From contig NZ_VXCP01000020.1 of the NCBI RefSeq assembly GCF_011355085.1, positions 1 to 64,000 of the forward strand: a stretch of DNA of 64,000 nt, written 5' to 3'. Of this stretch, positions 19,032-31,080 are shown piece after piece. The notes under the pieces are model-generated. The model had not been told where the DNA came from and searched no databases. It worked only from the letters and a program-made list of their open reading frames with translations. The stretch comes from Pseudomonas akapageensis. Lineage in GTDB: Bacteria; Pseudomonadota; Gammaproteobacteria; Pseudomonadales; Pseudomonadaceae. Position 1 is the first letter of the stretch. The number at the start of each line of letters is the position of its first letter. Position numbers and translations under genes: made by a program.

Positions 19032-19039
19032 GCCTACAC

Positions 19040-19067
19040 TGTTAACCATAGGTTTCACGTAAACCTG
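19040..19067. promoter_or_regulatory. Shared promoter element, copy 2 (upstream of cntA)
   Basis: Begins tgttaacc as at 17213 and contains the inverted repeat ggttt-cacgt-aaacc. It lies about 72 bp before the cntA start and just after the transporter terminator. Its duplication at two promoters of one pathway, in otherwise different sequence, argues for a regulator-binding site. Confidence 0.6.
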
Positions 19068-19138
19068 AAGTGATTAAGACAACCCGGAGGACGGCGTTAA
19101 CGCTCGCAACGTCCTCCGTAAGCCTGAAGAGAAACCAG

Positions 19139-20260
19139 ATGAACGACATACAGAAACTGCCCGCCGACTTCTGCGCCAATGCTGACGAGGCTTACACCAT
19201 TCCGGCCTCCTACTACACCAGCCCGAATGTCTTCGAATTCGAGCAGGAAAAGATCTTCGCCAACAGCTGGATCTGTGTCGGCCACCGCAGTGAAGTCGCC
19301 AACAACAATGACTACATCACCCGTGAAGTCATCGGCGAAAGCATCATCGTCGTCCGCGGCCGCGACAGCGTGCTGCGCGCGTTCTACAACGTCTGCCCGC
19401 ACCGTGGCCATCAACTGCTGAGCGGCGATGGCAAGGCCAAGAACGTGATCACCTGCCCGTATCACGCCTGGACCTTCAAGCTCGACGGCGAGCTGGCTCA
19501 CGCGCGCAACTGCGACAACGTGATGAACTTCGACAAGGAAAACTCAAGCCTGGTGTCCTTGCGCGTCGAAGAGTATGCCGGCTTCATCTTCATCAACATG
19601 AATGCCGATGCCGAGCCGGTCGAAACTCAGCTGCCGGGCTTCGAGGCGCGCCTGCGCGAAGCCTGCCCGGTAGTCGATGACCTGCACCTGGCCGCACGTT
19701 TCGTCACCGATACCCCGGCCAACTGGAAGTCGATCGTCGACAACTACCTGGAATGCTACCACTGCGCACCAGCCCACCCGGGCTTTGCCGATTCGGTCAG
19801 CGTCGATGAATACTGGCATACCCTGCATGGCAACTGGTCGCTGCAGTTCGGCCACGCCAAGCCGTCGGAAAAATCCTTCAAGTTCGACGAGTCGGTGAAA
19901 AACCCGAGCTTCAGCGGCTTCTGGGCATGGCCATGCACCATGTTCAACGCGCCACCCGGTGGCAACTTCATGACCGTGATCTATGAGTTCCCGGTCAGTG
20001 CCGAGGTCACGCTGCAGCATTACGACATCTACTTCCTCAACAAGGAAATCACTCCGGAACAACAGTCGCTGATCGAGTGGTACCGCGACGTGTTCCGTCC
20101 AGAAGACCTGCGCCTGGTGGAAAGCGTGCAGCGAGGCTTGAAGTCCCGTGGGTATCGTGGCCAGGGCCGGATCATGGTCGACAAGCAACGCAGCGGCATG
20201 AGCGAGCACGGCATCGCCAACTTCCACAACCTGATCGCTGTGGCACACCTGGATAACTGA
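19139..20260 (+). CDS. cntA: Carnitine monooxygenase, Rieske oxygenase subunit CntA
   Basis: Cleaves L-carnitine with O2 to trimethylamine and (3R)-3-hydroxy-4-oxobutanoate (malic semialdehyde). In the 373-residue protein the Rieske ligands are Cys86, His88, Cys106 and His109 (NVCPHRGH, TCPYHAWT). The mononuclear iron ligands are His208, His213 and Asp323 (LECYHCAPAHPGF, PEDLRLVES). The residue between the two iron centres is Glu205, the distinctive feature of CntA; most Rieske oxygenases have Asp. Long stretches agree with my memory of Acinetobacter CntA. The ATG at 19139 (MNDIQKLPADFC) is the family start; the upstream frame is leader. It needs the reductase encoded two genes downstream. 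Confidence 0.93.
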   Translation: MNDIQKLPADFCANADEAYTIPASYYTSPNVFEFEQEKIFANSWICVGHRSEVANNNDYITREVIGESIIVVRGRDSVLRAFYNVCPHRGHQLLSGDGKAKNVITCPYHAWTFKLDGELAHARNCDNVMNFDKENSSLVSLRVEEYAGFIFINMNADAEPVETQLPGFEARLREACPVVDDLHLAARFVTDTPANWKSIVDNYLECYHCAPAHPGFADSVSVDEYWHTLHGNWSLQFGHAKPSEKSFKFDESVKNPSFSGFWAWPCTMFNAPPGGNFMTVIYEFPVSAEVTLQHYDIYFLNKEITPEQQSLIEWYRDVFRPEDLRLVESVQRGLKSRGYRGQGRIMVDKQRSGMSEHGIANFHNLIAVAHLDN

Positions 20261-20324
20261 GAAAGACAGCCGCCGGTGCAACGCGTGCCGGCGGCTTGCC
20301 AACAGATCAAGAGGAGTTTCCTGC

Positions 20325-21773
20325 GTGCAACTGAAAGACCCCCAGCTATTCCGCCAGCAAGCCTTTATCGCGGGCGCCTGGTGTGATGCCGACAGTCTCG
20401 CCACAGTCGAGGTGACTGACCCGGCCCAGGGCCGGCTCATTGGCAGCGTGCCCTTGATGGCCACCGCGGAAGCGGCCCGTGCTATCGAAGCCGCCGATGC
20501 CGCATTACCGGCCTGGCGTGCACGTACCGCAAAGGAGCGCGCGCAAATCCTGCGCCGCTGGTACGAACTGATCCTCGAGCATGAAGACGACCTGGCGAAC
20601 TTGATGACCCTGGAGCAGGGCAAGCCCTTGCATGAAGCCGTGGGCGAAATCCGTTATGCCGCCTCTTTCATCGAGTGGTTCGCCGAGGAAGGCAAGCGCG
20701 TCTACGGCGACGTGATTCCTTCGCCCTCATCGGACAAACGCCTGCTGGTCATCAAACAGGGTATTGGCGTCTGTGCGGCAATCACGCCGTGGAATTTCCC
20801 GGCGGCAATGATTACACGCAAGGTTGCTCCGGCCCTGGCGGCTGGCTGCACCATCGTGGTCAAGCCGGCCAACGAAACACCGTTCTCGGCGCTGGCGCTG
20901 GCTGAACTGGCACAACGCGCCGGCGTTCCGGCCGGGGTGCTGAGCATCGTTACCGGCGACGCCAAGGCGATCGGTGCTCAACTCACCGGCCACCCGCTGG
21001 TACGCAAGCTCAGCTTCACCGGTTCCACACCGGTCGGGCGACTGCTGATGAGCCAGTGCGCCGAGACCATCAAGAAGGTCTCGCTCGAACTCGGCGGCAA
21101 CGCCCCCTTCATCGTCTTCGCCGATGCCGACGTGGATGCCGCGGTTGAGGGCGCGATTGCCGCCAAGTACCGCAACGCCGGGCAGACCTGCGTCTGCGTC
21201 AACCGCTTCTATGTGCATGATGTGGTGTATGCGGAGTTCGCCAGCAAGTTCGCCGCCAGAGTGGCCGAACTGAGAGTTGGCCATGGCCACGAAAGCGGCA
21301 CCCAAGTTGGCCCGCTGATCACTGCCAAGGCGGTGGAAAAGGTCCGTGCGCTGATTGATGACGCGGTTGCAAAAGGCGCCAGCGTACTGGTCGGTGGTCA
21401 GGTCCATGCACTGGGCGAAAACTTCTTCGAGCCTACCGTGCTGAGCGACATTAAACCGGGTTCGCATTTGCTCGATGAGGAGATTTTCGGACCGGTCGCC
21501 CCATTGGTGCGTTTCTCCACCGATGCCGAAGTTCTACGCTTGGCCAACGACACCCTCTACGGTCTGGCTGCTTACTTCTACAGCCGTGATATCGCCCACG
21601 TGTGGAACATCGCCGAACACCTGGAATACGGGATGGTCGGCATCAACACCGGGTTGATCTCCAACGAGGTTGCCCCGTTTGGTGGGGTCAAGCAGTCCGG
21701 GCTAGGCCGCGAAGGGTCGAAGTACGGCATCGAAGATTACCTGCAACTGAAATACCTGTGCCTGGCGGTCTGA
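20325..21773 (+). CDS. NAD(P)-dependent aldehyde dehydrogenase, probable malic semialdehyde dehydrogenase
   Basis: 482-residue member of the succinate-semialdehyde dehydrogenase branch of the ALDH superfamily. Visible features: cofactor-binding ITPWNFPAAMITRKVAPALAAG, FTGSTPVGR, catalytic Glu in LELGGNAPFIV and catalytic Cys in NAGQTCVCVNRF. It starts at GTG 20325 behind gaggag. Lying between cntA and cntB, it most likely oxidises the CntA product (3R)-malic semialdehyde to D-malate; succinate semialdehyde dehydrogenase activity is the alternative. It is probably co-transcribed with cntA and cntB (gaps of 64 and 70 bp). Confidence 0.88.
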   Translation: MQLKDPQLFRQQAFIAGAWCDADSLATVEVTDPAQGRLIGSVPLMATAEAARAIEAADAALPAWRARTAKERAQILRRWYELILEHEDDLANLMTLEQGKPLHEAVGEIRYAASFIEWFAEEGKRVYGDVIPSPSSDKRLLVIKQGIGVCAAITPWNFPAAMITRKVAPALAAGCTIVVKPANETPFSALALAELAQRAGVPAGVLSIVTGDAKAIGAQLTGHPLVRKLSFTGSTPVGRLLMSQCAETIKKVSLELGGNAPFIVFADADVDAAVEGAIAAKYRNAGQTCVCVNRFYVHDVVYAEFASKFAARVAELRVGHGHESGTQVGPLITAKAVEKVRALIDDAVAKGASVLVGGQVHALGENFFEPTVLSDIKPGSHLLDEEIFGPVAPLVRFSTDAEVLRLANDTLYGLAAYFYSRDIAHVWNIAEHLEYGMVGINTGLISNEVAPFGGVKQSGLGREGSKYGIEDYLQLKYLCLAV

Positions 21774-21843
21774 AAAGAGCCCCACACAGCGTTCCAACTC
21801 AAGCGGCACCCCGTGCCGCTCATTGCCGCAGCAGAGGTTAGCG

Positions 21844-22815
21844 ATGGCCAACAAATACGAAATGATTGCCGCCCGTGTGACCGGGGTCGAACAGGTAACG
21901 CCCCTGATCAAGCGCTTTACCCTGGTGCGCCAGGACGGTGAGTTGCTGCCAGGCTTTACCGGCGGCAGCCATATCATCGTGCAGATGAAGAACGCCGACG
22001 GGCGTCAGCACAGCAACGCCTATTCCCTGATGAGCGACCCGCAAGACACGGCCAGCTATCAGATCGGCGTGCGCCTTGAAGAACAGTCCAAAGGCGGCTC
22101 GGCGTTCATGCATGAGCAGGTAGCGGTCGGCACCGAGCTGATGATCTCAACCCCGAACAACCTGTTCGCCATCGATCAGAGTGCCGGCAAGCACGTACTG
22201 ATCGCCGGTGGTATCGGCATCACGCCTTTCCTTGCGCAGCTTTATGAACTGCATCAGGACGGCGCCAACTACGAACTTCACTACGCCTTCCGCAGCCCGG
22301 AACATGGCGCCTTCCAGGAAGAGATCGGCACCGGCGTGCACGCGCCACGTTCGCAGTTCTACATCGATAGCCTGGGCCAGTCCCTCAATCTGAAAGCGTT
22401 GCTCGCTGGCCTGCAAAGCGATGCGCATGTTTATGTGTGCGGACCCAAGCCGTTGATCGATGCAGTCATCTCCACGGCCAAACAGTTGGGCATCGCCGAC
22501 CAACGCGTGCACTGGGAACAGTTCGCTGCCGCGCCTGCCACCGGCGGTGCATTCACCGTGGTGCTGTCCAAGTCGGGCACGGAGTTGAAAGTAGAGGAGG
22601 GCGTGAGCATTCTCCAGGCAATTGAAAAAGCCAATGCCGCCCAGATCGAATGCCTGTGCCGTGAAGGCGTGTGTGGCACCTGCGAGACACGCATTCTCGA
22701 AGGTGAAGCCGAACACTTCGACCAGTACCTGAGCGATGACGAGAAGGCCGCCCAGCAAACCATGATGCTTTGTGTCTCGCGCGCCCGAGGCGATCGCCTG
22801 GTGCTCGACCTCTGA
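21844..22815 (+). CDS. cntB: Carnitine monooxygenase reductase subunit CntB
   Basis: Passes electrons from NAD(P)H through FMN and a 2Fe-2S cluster to CntA. The 323-residue protein has an FMN-binding beta-barrel (about 1-105, with SNAYSLMSDP), a nucleotide-binding domain (HVLIAGGIGITPFLAQL to YVCGPKPLID) and a C-terminal plant-type ferredoxin domain. The last has the CLCREGVCGTCET cluster motif and a fourth Cys in MMLCVSRA. This is the class IA phthalate-dioxygenase-reductase layout. The ATG at 21844 (MANKYEMIAA) follows agagg. Other Rieske systems use similar reductases; pairing with cntA makes the role secure. Confidence 0.92.
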   Translation: MANKYEMIAARVTGVEQVTPLIKRFTLVRQDGELLPGFTGGSHIIVQMKNADGRQHSNAYSLMSDPQDTASYQIGVRLEEQSKGGSAFMHEQVAVGTELMISTPNNLFAIDQSAGKHVLIAGGIGITPFLAQLYELHQDGANYELHYAFRSPEHGAFQEEIGTGVHAPRSQFYIDSLGQSLNLKALLAGLQSDAHVYVCGPKPLIDAVISTAKQLGIADQRVHWEQFAAAPATGGAFTVVLSKSGTELKVEEGVSILQAIEKANAAQIECLCREGVCGTCETRILEGEAEHFDQYLSDDEKAAQQTMMLCVSRARGDRLVLDL

Positions 22816-22853
22816 GTTTGCTCAAGGCCCATTCGCCGTGAGTGGGGAGCGAT

Positions 22854-22893
22854 AGAGACGTCTGTGTATACTGTGGTCGCCACACGCGTCTCT
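22854..22893. promoter_or_regulatory. Inverted repeat in the promoter of the XRE-PAS gene
   Basis: agagacg (22854-22860) and cgtctct (22887-22893) flank a tatact -10-like hexamer (22866-22871), 19 bp before the XRE-PAS start codon. An operator for autoregulation is a reasonable guess. Confidence 0.4.
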
Positions 22894-22911
22894 AGCGATC
22901 ACGGGAATGCC

Positions 22912-24006
22912 ATGACTGAAAACAGCTTCGCCTTTCGACTGAAGGAACTGCTCGAACACCACAAGCTGACGTTGCAAGCGGTGGGTACGGCCCTTGGCAT
23001 TTCCCGTACAGCGGTGCACAAGTGGACGCGCGGCGGCGAGATCGACTACGACAATCTGCGCAAGCTTGCCGACTTTCTCAAGGTCAACTGGATCTGGCTG
23101 CGCTATGGCGAACAGGCCCAGCTTGATCTGCAAGGCTCTGCGGTAGTCGAGCTGCCAATGACCGACGTGCGACGCAAGTTCACCGCTGAGATCATGGAGA
23201 GCGAAGCGCGCATGAAGCTGGCGCAGGAAAGCGCTGGCATCGTCACCTGGCAGTGGAACCTGATCACCGATGAGGTCATCTACTCGGATAACGTCGAGGC
23301 GATCTACGGCTGGCAGATTCGCAACAACGAAGATTTCTGGCCGCACCTGCCTGACGAGGACGCGACCGCCTTGAAGGCGATGTATCAAGACTGCATCGCC
23401 AATTGCAAACCCTACGAATTCGATTTCCGGATCTTGCGCCCCGATGGCGAGATGCGCTGGATTTCCTCGCGCGCTTCGCCCTTGCCCGACAGCGCCGGCC
23501 GTTCAGTGAAGATGGTCGGTATCAGTATGGACACCACCGCACGCAAGATTGCTGAAGAAGCGTTGCGGGAAAGCGAGGAACGCTTTCGTGCGATCTTCGA
23601 TCTCGCCTGCGACGCCATGGCCTATATCGGCCTTGATGGTCGCTGGCTACGGGTCAACAACAGGCTCTGCGAGTTGCTCGGCTACAGCGAAGACGAACTG
23701 CGTGAGCTGACCTTCCAGGACATTACCCATCCTGACGACCTGGGCGCCAATCTGAAGCAGCTGCAACAGTTGCTGGCAGGCGAAATCAGCATGTACGCAC
23801 TGGAAAAACGCCTGCGCTGCAAGAACGGCCAGTTCATCTGGGCCAATGTAAAAACCTCCCTGCAGCGCAACTCGCAGGATGCAACACCTGCGCATCTGAT
23901 CAGCGTGATCGACGACGTGACCGAAACTCGCGCCAGCCGCCTGGCACTGGAGTCACGGGTACAGGAACTCGAGCGGCTGCTCGAGGCATCTGCACAGCAC
24001 AGCTGA
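22912..24006 (+). CDS. XRE-type HTH regulator with two PAS domains
   Basis: 364 residues, no signal peptide. Residues 1 to about 65 are a cro/C1-type helix-turn-helix (LKELLEHHKLTLQAVGTALG then ISRTAVHKWTRGGEI). A linker follows, then PAS1 (about 95-215, with a PAC end reading MVGISMDTTARKIAEEALRE) and PAS2 (about 220-345, ESEERFRAIFDLACDAMAYI). The C-terminal tail is a short coiled coil. There is no kinase, GGDEF or phosphoacceptor domain, so it reads as a one-component, ligand- or redox-sensing DNA-binding protein. It lies directly after cntB and before the luxI-type gene on the same strand, so it may regulate either (inference). Confidence 0.85.
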   Translation: MTENSFAFRLKELLEHHKLTLQAVGTALGISRTAVHKWTRGGEIDYDNLRKLADFLKVNWIWLRYGEQAQLDLQGSAVVELPMTDVRRKFTAEIMESEARMKLAQESAGIVTWQWNLITDEVIYSDNVEAIYGWQIRNNEDFWPHLPDEDATALKAMYQDCIANCKPYEFDFRILRPDGEMRWISSRASPLPDSAGRSVKMVGISMDTTARKIAEEALRESEERFRAIFDLACDAMAYIGLDGRWLRVNNRLCELLGYSEDELRELTFQDITHPDDLGANLKQLQQLLAGEISMYALEKRLRCKNGQFIWANVKTSLQRNSQDATPAHLISVIDDVTETRASRLALESRVQELERLLEASAQHS

Positions 24007-24100
24007 CGCGACTGTTGTTGACGCAGCGCGATTGAACGGGCTCTATTGCGAACAAAACTTTCGATACTACTGCCCGTTTTCGCCGCTGTGCAGCTGTCGG

Positions 24101-24115
24101 AACTGCTAGCTAGTT
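24101..24115. promoter_or_regulatory. Imperfect dyad upstream of luxI, candidate lux-type box
   Basis: aactgctagctagtt is nearly its own reverse complement (13 of 15) and lies 52 bp before the luxI start. LuxR-family sites are dyads of this size, but the match to any named box is weak. Confidence 0.2.
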
Positions 24116-24166
24116 ATCTTTTTCCCATGGCCTAAATTCGTCGCCTTCATCAACGGAGGAACGGCC

Positions 24167-24808
24167 ATGCACTTCGAAATCGGTAAAAGAGACTGCTTCA
24201 AAAACTCCACCTTGTTTGCCATGCACAAGCTTCGTGCCGATGTTTTCAAAGCACGTAAAGGCTGGGACATCCCGCTCATCGGCGAGATGGAAATCGACGG
24301 TTACGACGCTCTGAACCCCTTCTACATGCTGATTCAAGGCAGTGAGGATGACGTTCAGGGATGCTGGCGGATACTGCCAACGACTGGGCCTTACATGCTC
24401 AAGGACACCTTTCCCATGCTGCTCAATGGTCGCCATGCACCGGAGGCTGATGACGTGTGGGAACTCAGCCGGTTTGCTATCGATGCCAGGCAGAAAGGCT
24501 CGATGAAGTTTTCGGATTTTTCGCTGGAAGCAATCAAGGCGATCGTGGCCTTCGGTGTTCAAAACCGGATAAGAAGTTATGTCACGGTCACCACCGTGGC
24601 CATTGAGCGAATGCTCAGACGCGCAGGGTTGCAGATCAATCGATTCGGGCCTCCGGTTGAAATCGGTGTGGAAACCGCTGTTGCCCTGGAAATCGATCTT
24701 GGCATCACTACTCAAAACGCTCTGTTTGGCTCGGAGAGAGAATCGGTCCGCACAGTTGTTCTCTCACGATTGAGCGTGCCAGAACAACACTGGCGTTCAG
24801 GGGTATAG
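24167..24808 (+). CDS. Acyl-homoserine-lactone synthase, LuxI family
   Basis: Makes an AHL signal from SAM and acyl-ACP. All the residues generally invariant in LuxI proteins are present: Arg23, Phe27, Trp33, Asp44, Asp47, Arg68, Phe82, Glu99 and Arg102 (LRADVF, GWD, EIDGYD, GCWRILPTTGPYMLKDTF, WELSRFAI). The 213-residue protein runs about 20 residues past the usual end near TQNALFG (residues about 185-191), and the tail is unrecognised. ATG 24167 follows ggagga. There is no luxR-type gene on either side: upstream is the XRE-PAS gene, downstream gyrB in the opposite direction. The acyl chain made cannot be predicted. Confidence 0.9.
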   Translation: MHFEIGKRDCFKNSTLFAMHKLRADVFKARKGWDIPLIGEMEIDGYDALNPFYMLIQGSEDDVQGCWRILPTTGPYMLKDTFPMLLNGRHAPEADDVWELSRFAIDARQKGSMKFSDFSLEAIKAIVAFGVQNRIRSYVTVTTVAIERMLRRAGLQINRFGPPVEIGVETAVALEIDLGITTQNALFGSERESVRTVVLSRLSVPEQHWRSGV

Positions 24809-24823
24809 GACGGGAAGACACGC

Positions 24824-24851
24824 AAAAAAAACCAGCGCTTGAAGCGCTGGT
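24824..24851. terminator. Terminator of gyrB (and of the facing luxI-type gene)
   Basis: Palindrome accagcgctt-gaagcgctggt flanked by a run of A on the left and T-rich DNA on the right. It therefore works best for minus-strand gyrB transcription and can also stop the convergent luxI transcript. Confidence 0.85.
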
Positions 24852-24881
24852 TTATTTTCTGTCGGTTAATCGACAACCTGA

Positions 24882-28407
<3,526 letters not shown>

Positions 28408-28425
28408 CTAGGGTCTGCTGATAGG

Positions 28426-29529
28426 TTACAGGCGCATCGGCATAACGACGTAGGCGGAATCGTCGTTATCGGACTCCTGCACCAGGGCGCTGCTGTTCGA
28501 ATCGGAGAGGATCAGGCGCACTTGCTCGGTGGTCATTACACCCAACACGTCCAGGAGATAACTGACGTTGAAGCCGATCTCCAGTGAACCGCCGTTGTAT
28601 TCAACACCCACTTCCTCTTCAGCTTCCTCCTGCTCCGGGTTGTTGGCCTGGATTTTCAGTTGGCCCGCTGCCAGTTGCAGACGGATCCCGCGATACTTTT
28701 CATTGGAAAGAATGGCGGTACGGCTGAACGCTTCGCGAAGCGCCTGGCGATCGCCGACCACCAGCTTGTCACCACCCTTTGGCAGAACACGCTCGTAGTC
28801 CGGGAATTTGCCGTCGACCAGTTTCGAAGTGAAGGTGAATTCACCAGTGGTGGCGCGGATGTGATGTTGCCCCAAAACGATGCTTACAGTGCCATCCGGC
28901 TCGGTCAGCAAACGCGCCAACTCAAGGATGCCCTTGCGTGGAACGATGACCTGGTGCTTGTCGGTCTGGCCGATATCAGCCTGCATGGAACACATCGCCA
29001 GACGGTGACCGTCGGTAGCGACGGCGCGCATCACACCGGCGGATACTTCCAGCAACATACCGTTCAGGTAATAACGTACATCCTGCTGGGCCATGGCAAA
29101 ACTGGTGCGCTCGATCAGGCGGCGCAATTTGCTTTGTTCCAGGCTGCAGGTCAGCGAGCCAGGGCCTTCCTCGACTGTCGGGAAGTCGTTGGCTGGCAAC
29201 GTGGACAGGGTGAAACGGCTACGCCCGGCCTTGATCACCAGCTTCTGTTCATCGACCTTCACATCGATGAGCGCATCGCCTGGCAGGCTCTTGCAGATAT
29301 CCATCAGCTTGCGCGCTGGAACGGTGATTTCGCCCGGTTCAGCAGGTTCTTCCAGCTGCACACGGCCGACCAGTTCAACTTCCAGATCAGTACCGGTCAG
29401 AGAGAGTTGCTGACCTTGTACAACCAGCAAGACGTTGGAGAGTACCGGCAAGGTCTGACGGCGCTCAACGACGCCTGCGACCAGTTGCAGGGGTTTCAAC
29501 AGGGCTTCGCGTTGAATGGTGAAATGCAT
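28426..29529 (-). CDS. dnaN: DNA polymerase III beta subunit (sliding clamp)
   Basis: Ring-shaped processivity clamp. The 367-residue protein has the three-domain beta-clamp layout. The start is MHFTIQREALLKPLQLVAGVVERR, a central YYLNGMLLEVSAGVMRAVATDGHRLA region is present, and the C-terminal end is VVMPMRL, which closes the hydrophobic pocket that binds client peptides. It lies 39 bp after dnaA in the usual dnaA-dnaN-recF-gyrB order. Confidence 0.98.
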   Translation of the reverse strand: MHFTIQREALLKPLQLVAGVVERRQTLPVLSNVLLVVQGQQLSLTGTDLEVELVGRVQLEEPAEPGEITVPARKLMDICKSLPGDALIDVKVDEQKLVIKAGRSRFTLSTLPANDFPTVEEGPGSLTCSLEQSKLRRLIERTSFAMAQQDVRYYLNGMLLEVSAGVMRAVATDGHRLAMCSMQADIGQTDKHQVIVPRKGILELARLLTEPDGTVSIVLGQHHIRATTGEFTFTSKLVDGKFPDYERVLPKGGDKLVVGDRQALREAFSRTAILSNEKYRGIRLQLAAGQLKIQANNPEQEEAEEEVGVEYNGGSLEIGFNVSYLLDVLGVMTTEQVRLILSDSNSSALVQESDNDDSAYVVMPMRL

Positions 29530-29568
29530 GGTCTAGTCCCTTGCCTTAATAAGCTGCGCTGACGTTGA

Positions 29569-31080
29569 TCACGTAGTCAGTGTCCGCAGCAGGTTCTTGT
29601 AGTCCTCGCGGATATCCGCGTCGGATTCCTTGAGTTCGTTGATCTTGCGGCATGCATGCAGCACTGTCGTATGGTCACGGCCACCAAACACGTCGCCGAT
29701 TTCCGGCAAGCTGTGGTTGGTCAGTTCCTTGGACAACGCCATGGCTACCTGCCGAGGGCGAGCGACCGAACGTGAACGACGCTTGGACAGCAAGTCGGAA
29801 ATCTTGATCTTGTAGTATTCAGCCACTGTACGCTGAATGTTATCCACACTGACCAATTTGTCCTGCAACGCCAGCAAGTCCTTCAACGACTCACGAATCA
29901 GCTCGATAGTGATGTCGCGGCCCATGAAGTGGGAGTGCGCAATAACCCGCTTGAGGGCGCCCTCCAGTTCACGGACGTTGGAGCGAATCCGTTGTGCGAT
30001 GAAGAACGCCGCGTCGTGCGGCAGTTCGACCTTGGCCTGGTCGGCCTTCTTCATGAGAATCGCTACGCGGGTCTCAAGTTCCGGAGGTTCGACAGCAACC
30101 GTAAGGCCCCAGCCGAAACGCGACTTCAGACGCTCTTCCAGGCCTTCGATTTCCTTCGGGTAGCGGTCACTGGTAAGAATGACCTGCTGTCCGCCTTCGA
30201 GCAATGCGTTGAAGGTGTGGAAAAACTCTTCCTGAGAACGTTCCTTGCGCGCAAAGAACTGAATGTCATCGATCAGCAACGCATCCACCGAACGGTAGAA
30301 ACGCTTGAACTCGTTGATTGCGTTCAGTTGCAGTGCTTTGACCATGTCGGCAACGAAACGCTCGGAATGCAGGTACACAACCTTGGCATTCGGATTTTTC
30401 TTGAGCAGGTGGTTACCCACCGCATGCATCAAGTGCGTCTTACCCAGGCCGACCCCACCATAAAGGAAGAGCGGGTTGTAGCCGTGCTTGGGGTTGTCAG
30501 CGACCTGCCAGGCTGCAGCGCGGGCCAACTGGTTGGATTTACCTTCAACGAAGTTTTCGAAGGTGAAAGTCCGGTTGAGATAACTGGTGTGCTTGAGCGC
30601 ACCTTCTACCTGGACAGTCCGTTGTTCGGAACGGACCGGCGCAGGCTGCGAGCTGGCGCCAGCCATCGAATCGAAACTGTCGCGCGAAGGCTCTTCTTCG
30701 CTGTGTTCGGCCACGACCGCAGGCGCCGCAGCAGCAGCGGGTGCCTGTACAGGCGCTGGTGCCGCCGCCTGGGCCTGAGAGGCCGCTACAGCAGCTGCCA
30801 ACGGAGCATTGGGCGCTGCACGCGGTGCGGAGCTTCGTCTGCTGCCTATTAATAAGGAAAGCGCAGGCGCCATGCCGTTGCCGTGTTCGCTCAACAGTTC
30901 GAGCAAACGGCCCAGGTACTTCTCGTTGACCCAATCGAGAACAAAGCGGTTGGGTGCATACACACGCAACTCGTCGCCTTCGGCTTCGACCTGTAGCGGA
31001 CGGATCCAGGTGTTGAATTGCTGGGCAGGCAGTTCATCGCGCAGAAGCTCCACGCACTGCTGCCAAAGTTCCACTGACAC
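29569..31080 (-). CDS. dnaA: Chromosomal replication initiator DnaA
   Basis: Binds DnaA boxes and opens oriC. The protein is 503 residues from the GTG at 31080 ([20 protein letters not shown]); the frame extends 11 codons further but the GTG matches known Pseudomonas DnaA. Domain I (about 1-85) is followed by a long Ala/Pro-rich domain II (about 90-165). Domain III is an AAA+ ATPase (Walker [15 protein letters not shown], Walker [10 protein letters not shown]). Domain IV ends with the DNA-binding signature [15 protein letters not shown]. An exact DnaA box lies inside the gene at 29840-29848. Upstream is oriC, so expression is probably autoregulated. Confidence 0.98.
   Translation of the reverse strand: MSVELWQQCVELLRDELPAQQFNTWIRPLQVEAEGDELRVYAPNRFVLDWVNEKYLGRLLELLSEHGNGMAPALSLLIGSRRSSAPRAAPNAPLAAAVAASQAQAAAPAPVQAPAAAAAPAVVAEHSEEEPSRDSFDSMAGASSQPAPVRSEQRTVQVEGALKHTSYLNRTFTFENFVEGKSNQLARAAAWQVADNPKHGYNPLFLYGGVGLGKTHLMHAVGNHLLKKNPNAKVVYLHSERFVADMVKALQLNAINEFKRFYRSVDALLIDDIQFFARKERSQEEFFHTFNALLEGGQQVILTSDRYPKEIEGLEERLKSRFGWGLTVAVEPPELETRVAILMKKADQAKVELPHDAAFFIAQRIRSNVRELEGALKRVIAHSHFMGRDITIELIRESLKDLLALQDKLVSVDNIQRTVAEYYKIKISDLLSKRRSRSVARPRQVAMALSKELTNHSLPEIGDVFGGRDHTTVLHACRKINELKESDADIREDYKNLLRTLTT

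Noticed and set aside
24101..24115. Treating the dyad before luxI as a proven lux box
   Set aside because: It is short and imperfect, matches no specific consensus well, and no LuxR gene is nearby. Kept only as a low-confidence site.
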